A DNA stretch of 64,000 nucleotides, taken from the NCBI GenBank assembly GCA_044221315.1, contig JBGAPK010000015.1, positions 25,834-89,833 on the forward strand. The letters run 5' to 3'. The translations under genes and the position numbers were made by a program. The notes under the pieces were generated by a model. It was not told where the DNA came from and searched no databases. It saw only the letters and a list, made by a program, of their open reading frames with translations. This DNA comes from JAFEBO01 sp044221315 (GTDB lineage: Bacteria > Planctomycetota > Phycisphaerae > Phycisphaerales > UBA1924). This document shows positions 47,832-55,946 of the stretch, piece after piece; position 1 is the first letter of the stretch, and each line of letters starts with the position of its first letter.

Positions 47832-50060
47832 ATGAGCACGGCGTTGGCGAAACAATCGGAATTTGCGTGGACGCGGGGGCGGGTAGCGCTGCTGGCGGCG
47901 GCCGGATTTGTCGTATTGGCGTGGGCGATTGCCTCGATCGGCGGGCCGCTGACGCCGTTGCAGGCGAGCGCGGCGGTGACGTACTGGATTCTGGTCTCGT
48001 CGTGGGCGCCGGCGCTGTACATCATGTCAGGGATCGGGCTGGGGCGGGCGGCGCTGAGGTTCTTTGCGGGGGCGAAGGAGCGATGGGCGATTCAGGCGGC
48101 GGTCGGGCTGTCGATCCAACTGACGGTTGGGCATGCGATCAACTGCGCGGGAGTGTGGCTGCCGGGGGTGGCGTGGAATCTGGTTTCGCTCGTGCCGGGA
48201 GTTGTCGGGCTTGCACTGCTCGTGACGTCGCTGCGCACGGGCGATGCGAGCGGCGGCGAACGGCACGTGCGTCCGGGGGCCTGGATGCTCGGGCTTGCGG
48301 CCGGCGGATTGGCGCTGGCGGTGATGGTGGTTGCGGCGTGCGAGGCTCCGGGGGTGTTGTGGGCGAGCGAGTTCGGCGGATTTGATGTGCTGAGCTATCA
48401 CCTCCAGTTGCCCAGAGAATGGCTGGAGATGGGGCGGCTGTCGCCGGTGACGCACAATGTGTATTCGTACCTGCCGTCGTACTTCGAGAGTGCGTTTCTG
48501 ACGCTGCAGTTGTGGACGTTCGCACCGAGAACAACGGCGGACAGCGTCAGCGGGATTCTGGCGGGGGATGGATGGCGTGCGCTTTCGTGCCAGATGCTGC
48601 ATGTGGGGTTTGGGGTCGTGGCGGCATGGATGGTTGCGGCGGGCACGCGGGAGTTGGTGGCGCGCACGGAGATTGATGGCGAGGCGGGCGATTTGACGGG
48701 AGTGGATGCCGCGGTGCCCTTGATTTCGTTCGGGGCTCGTCATCGGACGTCGGGGACGGGATGGATTGGCGCGGCGTGCTTTTTGAGCGTGCCGTGGGTG
48801 GTGGTTGTGGGGTCGATGGCGTACAACGAGTTAGCGATGTGCGCTTTGTTCGCGGGAGCGATGGTTGTGGCATGTGATCGCGGGCTGACGGCGATTGCGC
48901 GCGGCGTGCTCGCCGGTTGGCTGCTCGGAGTGGCGTGCGGGCTCAAGCCGACCGCGATTGTGCTGGCGGCGCCGGCGACGGGCGTGGCGCTTCTGTGGTT
49001 CAGTCCGCTTCGATCGTGGGTTGTCGTCACCGTCGCCGCGCTGGTCGCGGGCGCGGCGGCGCTGGCGCCCTGGATGATTCGAAACTGGATTGCGTGCGGG
49101 AACCCGGTGTTTCCATACGTGCACGGGCTGTTCGGCGATGCGCACTGGACGGCGGAGCAGTACGCGCGGTTTGCCGGGGCGCACCACTTCGGTGGGACGT
49201 GGGCGGATCGGCTGCGGCTGCTGTTCCTGATTGATCCGACGGATCCGGCCGGGGCGAGGCATCGGGGGATGATGCATCCGCAGTGGAGCGTGTTTTTTCC
49301 TCTCGTCGGGGTGGCGGGAGTGCTGGGGCTTGCGGTGCGGTCGGTGCATCGCGTGGCGGCGATGTTGGTGATTGGGATTCTCTTGCAGGTGGCGGCGTGG
49401 CTGACGCTGACGCACTTGCAATCGCGTTTCCTGTTGCCGCTGGCGGTGCCGGGGGCGACGGTGGTTGGCGTTGTGGGGAGCGGGTTATGGATCACCACTC
49501 GATTGACAAAGCAGGCCCACCCCCAACGCTCGCTCCCATCAGGGAGGGGGCTCCTGAGTGCCGGATTGGTGCCGGCGGCGGTGCTGTTGTGCGCGGGGTT
49601 CATGTCGATGCGATCGCTGGATGCGTTCTGGTCGGAGCGCGGCGGGAGCCCGAATCGGCTGCTGGCAGTCGGGCCGGAAGGGTTGGCCCGGCGTGATCTG
49701 CGGATCGGTGAGCGAGCGCCGGTGAAGCCGGGCGAGAAGCTGTATCTGCTCGGGGATTCGGCGGCGTTTTATTTTCCGGGGCCGCTGGTGTATCACACGA
49801 CGTGGGATTCATCGCCTCTGGGAGAAATCCTGCGCGGCACGCCGAGCGGGGCCATCGCGTGGTCGGAGAAGATGCGGGAGCGCGGGATCGGGGCGGTGCT
49901 GGTGAACCCGGGGGAATTGGACCGGCTGATCGGCGCGAGTTGGTACGACCCTGCGGTGACGCTGGACGTGGTCGGCAAGTGGCTCCGGGATGGGGCGACG
50001 GTGGTGCCGACGGTTGACGAGACGGTGCTGGTGGCCCGGCCGCGGGAGGAGAAGCGATGA
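47832..50060 (+). CDS. Polytopic membrane protein, glycosyltransferase-like
   Basis: A 742-residue protein with about twelve hydrophobic segments over residues 18-600 and a soluble C-terminus of about 120 residues (GEKLYLLGDSAAFYFPGPLVY, AIAWSEKMRERGIGAVLVNP). The layout resembles GT-C type (ArnT/PMT-like) glycosyltransferases, with acidic residues in the first large loop (EFGGFDVLSYHLQLPREWLE) where such enzymes bind the lipid-linked donor; that assignment is inference. Residues about 562-574 (AHPQRSLPSGRGLL) are encoded by an in-frame copy of the dispersed palindromic repeat and lie in a loop between two membrane segments. The next gene overlaps by ATGA and is a flippase-like protein, which supports a role in envelope polymer building. 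Confidence 0.78.
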   Translation: MSTALAKQSEFAWTRGRVALLAAAGFVVLAWAIASIGGPLTPLQASAAVTYWILVSSWAPALYIMSGIGLGRAALRFFAGAKERWAIQAAVGLSIQLTVGHAINCAGVWLPGVAWNLVSLVPGVVGLALLVTSLRTGDASGGERHVRPGAWMLGLAAGGLALAVMVVAACEAPGVLWASEFGGFDVLSYHLQLPREWLEMGRLSPVTHNVYSYLPSYFESAFLTLQLWTFAPRTTADSVSGILAGDGWRALSCQMLHVGFGVVAAWMVAAGTRELVARTEIDGEAGDLTGVDAAVPLISFGARHRTSGTGWIGAACFLSVPWVVVVGSMAYNELAMCALFAGAMVVACDRGLTAIARGVLAGWLLGVACGLKPTAIVLAAPATGVALLWFSPLRSWVVVTVAALVAGAAALAPWMIRNWIACGNPVFPYVHGLFGDAHWTAEQYARFAGAHHFGGTWADRLRLLFLIDPTDPAGARHRGMMHPQWSVFFPLVGVAGVLGLAVRSVHRVAAMLVIGILLQVAAWLTLTHLQSRFLLPLAVPGATVVGVVGSGLWITTRLTKQAHPQRSLPSGRGLLSAGLVPAAVLLCAGFMSMRSLDAFWSERGGSPNRLLAVGPEGLARRDLRIGERAPVKPGEKLYLLGDSAAFYFPGPLVYHTTWDSSPLGEILRGTPSGAIAWSEKMRERGIGAVLVNPGELDRLIGASWYDPAVTLDVVGKWLRDGATVVPTVDETVLVARPREEKR
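49516..49552 (-). repeat. Dispersed GC-rich palindromic repeat, copy 6, inside a coding sequence
   Basis: On the minus strand it reads AGCCCCCTCCCTGATGGGAG followed by CGAGCGTTGGGGGTGGG. It lies fully inside the membrane-protein gene without breaking the frame and adds about 12 codons to a loop. Confidence 0.78.
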
Positions 50061-51133
50061 CGGCCACCCCCACGGCGGAACAGAAGCGTCCGGGCGCGTT
50101 GAAAATCGCGGTGCAGATCGTGGGCTTTCTGATCGGCCTGGCGCTACTCGGCTGGTGTATCCGGCAGGCATTCAGCCCGGAGAATCAGAAGCAGTTGACG
50201 GCGCTCAGGGATGCGCCGGTGCATCTGATCGCGATGTTGTTCGGCGCGAGCGCGATGGTGCTGCTCTGCTCGGGGCTCAGTTTCTACTGGTCGCTGCGGC
50301 CCTTGCGGCGGCTGAACTTCTGGGATTTGCAGGCGACAAACGTGATCGCGACGCTGCTGGGGTATGTGCCGTTCAAGGCGGGGATGCTCTTTCGGATTCT
50401 GGTGCACAACCGGCGTGACCGGGTTCCGGTGGCGCTGATCGGGGCGTGGTTCGGGGCGGTATCGATCGTGATGCTGCTGACGATCGGGCCTCTCTTTGCG
50501 GCGTCGATGGCTGCCCGGGAGATCAACGCGAAATGGCTGGCGATCGCGCTCTCGACGGGGTTCTTTGGGTTCTGCTGCGTCTGCGTGCTGGCGTGGTACT
50601 TCCACGGGACGCGGGGGATGGCGATTCTGCGGGCGCTGGCGGATCGGCTGGGCGGGGCGTGGGGCCGGAGGCTGGTGCGGACGAAGTTTGTACGGACGGC
50701 GCATGGAGGATTGGACATTCTGGCGTCGCCGCTGCGGGTGGCCCTGCTTGTCGGCGTGCGGCTGGTGGATATGGCAAGCCAGGCGCTGCGGTTCTACCTG
50801 GCTGGGATGATCGTGGGGACTCCGATCGCGCTTGATACGTGCGTGCTGCTGGCGTCGATGCACTTTGTGGTGGGCGTGATCAGCCCGGCGGGGATGGTGG
50901 GAACGCGTGAGGCGGCGATCGTGGGGACGGCGACGATGCTGGGTCTGGCGAATGCGCCGGCGATGGCGGGCGTGGCACTGCTGGTGCTGGCGAGCGAGGC
51001 GGTTGTGAACTCGGTGCTGTCCGTGGCGTCGGTGATGCGGCTGGGGGTGCATCGGATGTTCGTGCCGCGGGGCACAAACACGGAGGGCCACGGAGAAACA
51101 CGGAGGGAGACACGGAGAAAGACGGAGAGATAG
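50057..51133 (+). CDS. LPG-synthase-TM/flippase-like membrane protein (UPF0104 type)
   Basis: A 358-residue protein with about eight membrane segments (VGFLIGLALLGWCI, LIAMLFGASAMVLLCSGL, TLLGYVPFKAGMLFRI, VSIVMLLTIGPLFAA, IALSTGFFGFCCVCVLAW, VALLVGVRLVDMASQALRFYL, LLASMHFVVGVISPAGMVGT). YVPFKAGMLFR and ISPAGMVGTREA are the conserved re-entrant blocks of the lysylphosphatidylglycerol-synthase TM / AglD-like family, whose members move or modify lipid-linked substrates. Its start overlaps the preceding gene's stop (ATGA). The last 22 residues (GTNTEGHGETRRETRRKTER) are encoded by a CACGGAG repeat array and are unlike the family. Confidence 0.82.
   Translation: MTATPTAEQKRPGALKIAVQIVGFLIGLALLGWCIRQAFSPENQKQLTALRDAPVHLIAMLFGASAMVLLCSGLSFYWSLRPLRRLNFWDLQATNVIATLLGYVPFKAGMLFRILVHNRRDRVPVALIGAWFGAVSIVMLLTIGPLFAASMAAREINAKWLAIALSTGFFGFCCVCVLAWYFHGTRGMAILRALADRLGGAWGRRLVRTKFVRTAHGGLDILASPLRVALLVGVRLVDMASQALRFYLAGMIVGTPIALDTCVLLASMHFVVGVISPAGMVGTREAAIVGTATMLGLANAPAMAGVALLVLASEAVVNSVLSVASVMRLGVHRMFVPRGTNTEGHGETRRETRRKTER
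51077..51131 (+). repeat. CACGGAG repeat array forming the 3' end of a gene
   Basis: Five imperfect units built on ACACGGAG / CCACGGAGAA / GACGGAGA run to the TAG stop codon. The reading frame of the membrane-protein gene passes through it and ends in it. Confidence 0.8.
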
Positions 51134-51216
51134 GCGAAGAGGATTGAAGGAGAAGAAGGCATCGAGGCGTGAGGCATCGAGTCGAAGAATTTGGATGGCT
51201 TCCTTAGGATTGATTG

Positions 51217-52956
51217 ATGCGAATTGCTTTGGCACAGATGAATCCGACGGTTGGGGATATCGCGGGCAATTGCGCGGCGATGGCGCGGATGGTCGGAAGG
51301 GCGCGCGAGGGGGGCGCGGACTGTGTTTTGTTCCCGGAGTTGTCGCTGTGCGGGTATCCGCCGCGGGATTTGCTTTTGCAGGGCGGGTTTTTGTCGGCGT
51401 GTGTGGATGCGGCGAAAGCACTGGGAGAGAAGGAGTCGGCGGGGATCACAGTTGTGTTCGGTTGCCCGTTGCCCTCGGGCGGATCGGCGGAACAGCCGAA
51501 TGGAATTGCGAATTCGCTGCTGGCGTATCGCGACGGGAAGATGGTGGATTACTACGACAAGCGGCTCTTGCCGACGTACGACATCTTTGATGAGGACCGG
51601 TACTTCACGCCGGGGGATCGGACGGTGGTGATCGAGGTGAAGGGCATCAAGGTTGGGCTCACGATCTGCGAGGACTTGTGGAAGGGGGAGGACGCGGGCT
51701 TTTCATCGCGGTATTCGAGCGCGCCCGATCCGGTGGCGCAGGTTGTGAAGGCGGGGGCGCGGGTGATTCTGTCGGCTTCGGCAAGCCCGTTTGTGCTGGG
51801 GAAGAGCCCGCGGCACCGGGCGATCCTGAAGAAGCACGCGGTGAACCACGGTGTGTACGTGGCGAGCGTGAACGAGGTGGGCGGGAATGACGAGTTGATC
51901 TTCGACGGGCATGCGGCGGCGTATTCGCCGACGGGAGAGTTGATTGCCGCGGGACCGGGGTTTGAGGAGGCTGTGACGTTCTTTGATGTGGCGGAGAATG
52001 CAAGGTCGGCGACATCCCCCACTGCCCTCGCGGATCCGGTCGGCACGAAGAGCGATGAGGAGCATCTATTCCGGGCGCTGGTTCTTGGCGTCCGGGACTA
52101 TTGCAGGAAGACCGGCTTCAAGAGCGCGTTGCTGGGCTTGTCGGGCGGGATCGACAGCGCGGTCACGGCGGCGATCGCGTGCGCGGCGCTCGGACCCGGG
52201 AACGTGCTGGGCGTGGCGCTGCCGGGCCCCTATTCGAGCGAGCACAGCAAGAGCGATGCGTACGACCTGGCGAAGCGGCTTGGCATGAAGTGCATCACGG
52301 TGCCGATCGCGGGGATGTTCGAGGGGGCGGTGGGCGTGATCGATCCGGCGATGACGGCGATCGAGGCGAGCAGGCTGGGTGAGAAACTGCCCGATCTGGC
52401 GGAAGAGAATCTGCAATCACGCCTGCGCGGAACGATTCTGATGGCGATCTCGAACCGGACGGGGGCGATCGTTCTGACGACGGGGAACAAGAGCGAATTG
52501 GCGGTGGGCTACTGCACGCTGTACGGAGATATGAACGGCGGGCTGGCGGTGTTGTGCGATCTGACGAAGAACTGGGTCTACCGGCTGGCGCGGTGGATGA
52601 ATGAGAACGCGGCGGCGTGCGGGTTTGCGACGGCGCCGATTCCGGCGGGGAGCATCGAGAAGCCGCCGAGCGCGGAATTGAGGCCGAATCAGACGGATCA
52701 GGATTCGCTGCCGCCTTACGACGTGCTGGATGAAATTCTGAATCGGTACGTGGAGCGGCGGCAGAGCGCTGGAACGATCATCCGTGAGTGCGCCGGGCGC
52801 GAGGGGTTTGATGAGGCAACGGTGCGGAGGGTGGTACGGCTGACGGACTTATCGGAGTACAAGCGGAAGCAGGCCGCGATCGGGCTGAAGGTGACGGGAG
52901 TGGCTTTTGGATCGGGGAGGCGGATGCCGATTGCGCAGGGGTGGAAGAGTCCCTGA
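51217..52956 (+). CDS. nadE: Glutamine-dependent NAD+ synthetase
   Basis: A 579-residue two-domain enzyme making NAD+ from deamido-NAD+ with glutamine as nitrogen source. The nitrilase-type glutaminase domain (about 1-265) has its Glu-Lys-Cys triad in FPELSLCGYPPRD, YDKRLLPTYDIFDEDRYF and LTICEDLW. The synthetase domain (about 280-579) has the pyrophosphatase P-loop GLSGGIDSAV, ISNRTGAIVLTTGNKSE and VGYCTLYGDMNGG. The length fits the two-domain family. ATG 51217 follows TAGGA; a TTG one codon earlier is in frame. It stands alone after the flippase-like gene. Confidence 0.96.
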   Translation: MRIALAQMNPTVGDIAGNCAAMARMVGRAREGGADCVLFPELSLCGYPPRDLLLQGGFLSACVDAAKALGEKESAGITVVFGCPLPSGGSAEQPNGIANSLLAYRDGKMVDYYDKRLLPTYDIFDEDRYFTPGDRTVVIEVKGIKVGLTICEDLWKGEDAGFSSRYSSAPDPVAQVVKAGARVILSASASPFVLGKSPRHRAILKKHAVNHGVYVASVNEVGGNDELIFDGHAAAYSPTGELIAAGPGFEEAVTFFDVAENARSATSPTALADPVGTKSDEEHLFRALVLGVRDYCRKTGFKSALLGLSGGIDSAVTAAIACAALGPGNVLGVALPGPYSSEHSKSDAYDLAKRLGMKCITVPIAGMFEGAVGVIDPAMTAIEASRLGEKLPDLAEENLQSRLRGTILMAISNRTGAIVLTTGNKSELAVGYCTLYGDMNGGLAVLCDLTKNWVYRLARWMNENAAACGFATAPIPAGSIEKPPSAELRPNQTDQDSLPPYDVLDEILNRYVERRQSAGTIIRECAGREGFDEATVRRVVRLTDLSEYKRKQAAIGLKVTGVAFGSGRRMPIAQGWKSP

Positions 52957-53019
52957 GGGCATGCCGCTGGACAAGCACGATATGATTCTGCTTCTGGGGG
53001 ATCCGAAGGGAGCCGGACT

Positions 53020-54152
53020 ATGACGCGAGTGATGAATGAGCCTTGCCGCTCGTTCTTTGGACGCGGTGCGGCCGCAGCGCTCGCGGTCAGCGCGGCGGCG
53101 ACGCTGGCCTGGAACGCCGGGGCGGCGTGGGGCCTGCGTTACGAGGTCTCGAAAGACGGCGTGGACTGGAGCACGTCGGTGGCGGCAAACCCGGGAGAAA
53201 CGGTTCAATTCCGGATGCTCTCGTACTTTGACATCGGGACAAAGATCACGACGGCGGACGGGACGGGGAATGCCCGCGCGCTGAACAGGTTCACGGGCCA
53301 GCAGCAGGTGCTGGGCATGCTGGCGGGGATTCGATCACCAACCCCGCGATCCGGCTGCTCTCGGGCGGGAGCGCGGCGATTGGCCAGGTGACGGGCAACC
53401 TGATCGGCGGGACGGGCATTACGTCGTTCGCGTCGCAACTTTTTCTCGGAGATCTTCCGAATCCGCCGGAGACCTCGGTCGCGATTCTGCGGGGCTACAT
53501 CAACATCGGTCAGATTAGTACCCAGCGGATTCTGACGATTTCGAATAAGCAGTTTGGCTCGGGAAATACCGCAGGGCTGACGTTCTACCACGATGCGTCG
53601 CTCTCGAACAAGCAGTCCGGGGCGCCGGCGGCGAGCGAAGGGCCGCCCGTTCACATCAATGCAACGATTCTCGTGAGCGGCATCCCGTGCCCGCCGATCA
53701 GCTTTCAGTCGATAGATTCGAATAGCCCGGCGCAGCCCTCGGGAGTGGCAACGCTTTCTGTTTCCTCAACTGGGGGAACGGCGATTCATTGGCTGAAGGA
53801 CGGCGTGCCACTGACGAACGGGGGGAGAATTTCGGGCGCTGAGACTCCGACGCTGACGATCAATCCGCCGACGGCCTCGGATGCGGGGAGCTACCGGGCG
53901 CAGGTCTCCAACGACTGCGGCAACATGAAGGTGAGCGGGCCGGCGATGCTCGAAGTGGTTTGCACGGCGGACCTTGACCGGGACGGCCTGGTCGCGGATT
54001 CGGACTTTGTGTACTTCGTGCACGCCTACGACCAGTTCCTGTGCCCGGCGGAGCCGGCGGCGTGCGCGGCGGACCTGAACGCGGACCACTTTGTGGACGA
54101 TCTGGATTTTCAGGTCTTCGTGGTTCAGTACGACGCCCTGGTCTGTCCGTAA
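53020..54152 (+). pseudogene. Secreted Ig-domain/EF-hand protein with a frameshift
   Basis: One gene in two frames. ATG 53020 (GGGAG ten bases before) gives a signal peptide (core AAALAVSAAATLAW) and a beta-rich start (LRYEVSKDGVDWSTSV). After QQQVLGML the frame must change near 53328, where it reads GGGGATTCG; with one more G the second frame continues naturally as GDSITNPAIRLLSGGSA. That frame holds the rest of the first domain, an Ig-like domain (IHWLKDGVPLTNGG, SDAGSYRAQVSNDCG) and the double EF-hand tail (DLDRDGLVADSDF, DLNADHFVDDLDF). The corrected protein is about 377 residues. It is either a true inactivating change in a G-run, phase variation, or a base-calling error. Confidence 0.82.
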
Positions 54153-54184
54153 CACTCTTGGGGGGCTGATACGCTTGTTGCCGC

Positions 54185-54928
54185 ATGGCATTCAAGCTCT
54201 ACAACCTGATGGCGTTCAAGGATCAGCCGGACCTCTCGCTGGAGGGGCTGGTGCCGGTCTCGTGGTATCAAAAGGGGATTTTCGACCCCGTGGTGGTCGG
54301 GAAATGGGCGAGCGAGCAGCGGTCGGACCTTCTGATCGTGGACTTTGAGACGCTGTGCTCGGACGTGCGGGTGCAGAACGCCGAGTGCGTGGCGCAGGGG
54401 CACGCACAGCGGATCGCGGCGTTCAGGGCGGCCAAGCGCGACCGGAAGAACCCGCTGGCACAGATCGGCACATACGGGGTGTGCCCGGTCGGCGACTACT
54501 GGACGCCGGTGACGCCCAGCGACGAGAAGCTGATTGCCTGGCATGGGACCAACCGGTTCAACTCGGTGGTCGCGGACGAATTGGATGTGATCTGCCCCTC
54601 GCTGTATGCGCCGTACGACGAGGAAAAGAACTGGGTGAAATTCGCCATCGCAAATATCGAGGAAGCATACAGGTACGGCAAGCCGGTGATCCCGTTCATC
54701 TGCCCGCACTACCACCACAACGACCCGAAATTCCGGAACAAGCTGGTCGCGTGGTTCGGGACGATGCTCGACACGGTGCGGGAGAGGTGCGACAGCACGA
54801 TTCTCTGGGGAGGCTGGTGGTTCGGCACCAAGGATGTCGGGCAGGGCGGCGACGCGGGGCATCCGTGGCCGTGGGACAAGAACTTTCCGTGGATGAACGA
54901 GGTGAGACGGATTGTGCGGGGGCTTTGA
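54185..54928 (+). CDS. Predicted TIM-barrel, hyaluronidase-like protein, function unknown
   Basis: A 247-residue protein without signal peptide. Alternating hydrophobic strands with acidic ends (SDLLIVDFETLC, LDVICPSLYAPYD, KPVIPFICPHYHHND, DSTILWGGWWFGT) suggest a TIM barrel. The VDFE strand end and the PSLY and PVIPFI strands resemble hyaluronidase-like glycoside hydrolases, where a D.E pair is catalytic, but similarity is weak and by eye. Trp and His are unusually frequent. It starts 32 bases after the frameshifted EF-hand gene without a clear ribosome site. A short repeat-like AGCAGCAGAGCGGCAG follows its stop codon. Confidence 0.65.
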   Translation: MAFKLYNLMAFKDQPDLSLEGLVPVSWYQKGIFDPVVVGKWASEQRSDLLIVDFETLCSDVRVQNAECVAQGHAQRIAAFRAAKRDRKNPLAQIGTYGVCPVGDYWTPVTPSDEKLIAWHGTNRFNSVVADELDVICPSLYAPYDEEKNWVKFAIANIEEAYRYGKPVIPFICPHYHHNDPKFRNKLVAWFGTMLDTVRERCDSTILWGGWWFGTKDVGQGGDAGHPWPWDKNFPWMNEVRRIVRGL

Positions 54929-55000
54929 GAGCAGCAGAGCGGCAGATTCTACTTGCGGGCGTCGGGTTTGATTGGTGCCCGGTGATGGAGCGAAGGGCGA

Positions 55001-55873
55001 ATGAAGACGGGCTCGCGGGTGGGAAGGTGGATACGGCGCGGGGCGGCTTCACTCTTTGTACTGGGGGCGCTGGCGTATACGCTGTTCGGGTGCGCGCTGT
55101 GGTCCATGCAGGATGCCATGATCTTTCCGCGGAGCGCGGCCCGCTCCTCGGGGCGGGAGTTGCCGCCGACGGGGGAACGGGTGTGGTACGCGGCACCGGA
55201 CGGGACGAAGATCGAATCATGGTACTTCAAAGGTGACGGCCGGAGCGCGGAGAGCCCGGGGCCGCTCTTGGTGTGCTTCCACGGCAATGCCGACTTCATC
55301 GAGAACTGGTCGTGGATGGCGGAGACTTGCCAGCGCGAGGGGTTCAACGTGCTCTTGCCGGAATTCCGGGGCTACGGCAAGTCGGAGGGTGAGCCGTCGG
55401 AAAAGGCGATTGTCGCGGATAGCATCGCGATGGTGCGTGCGGCACTCGAGCGGTCGGAGGTGGACAGGTCGAAGCTGATTCTGCTGGGAAGGTCGCTCGG
55501 CGGAGGGGTTGCCTGCGGCGTGGCGCTCCAGACGAAGCCGGCGGCGATCATTCTCGAGAGCACGTTCACGTCGGTGGCGTCGATGGCCGGGCGGTACTGG
55601 GTGCCCCAATGGCTGGTGAGGCATCCATTCCGCAATGACGAGGCGCTTGCGAAGATCACGACTCCGGTGCTGCTCTTTCACGGAACGCACGATCGGGTCA
55701 TTCCATTTTCGCACGCCGAGGCTCTGAAGCGTGTGCGGCCGGACGCGGAACTTGTGCCCCTGGATTGCGACCACAACGATCTGCCGGGAGAGGACGAGGC
55801 GAAGCACCGGGCGGCGATTGAACAATTCCTGAAATCGAGAACACTCTGGCCGGCAACGCGGAGCGGCGGGTGA
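55001..55873 (+). CDS. Membrane-anchored alpha/beta hydrolase (BEM46/S33-like)
   Basis: A 290-residue protein. The N-terminal membrane anchor (about 14-34, SLFVLGALAYTLFGCALW) is followed by the hydrolase core with the family sequence: oxyanion loop CFHGNAD, FRGYGKSEGEPSE, the nucleophile elbow GRSLGGGVA (Ser at about 168), the Asp strand LLFHGTHDRVIPF, and the His in CDHNDLPG. The arrangement is that of the BEM46/YfhR group of extracytoplasmic serine hydrolases with unknown substrates. ATG 55001 follows GAAGGG by four bases. Confidence 0.86.
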   Translation: MKTGSRVGRWIRRGAASLFVLGALAYTLFGCALWSMQDAMIFPRSAARSSGRELPPTGERVWYAAPDGTKIESWYFKGDGRSAESPGPLLVCFHGNADFIENWSWMAETCQREGFNVLLPEFRGYGKSEGEPSEKAIVADSIAMVRAALERSEVDRSKLILLGRSLGGGVACGVALQTKPAAIILESTFTSVASMAGRYWVPQWLVRHPFRNDEALAKITTPVLLFHGTHDRVIPFSHAEALKRVRPDAELVPLDCDHNDLPGEDEAKHRAAIEQFLKSRTLWPATRSGG

Positions 55874-55946
55874 GCAAAGCAGCCATGCGTCGGCGCGCCT
55901 CATAGAATGAGGCTCGCGGTCGGGTTCGCATTCGGGGAATGCGCGC

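Noticed and set aside
53020..54152. Programmed frameshifting in the Ig/EF-hand gene
   Set aside because: No slippery heptamer with a downstream structure is evident, and the shift lies in a plain G-run; error or mutation is simpler.
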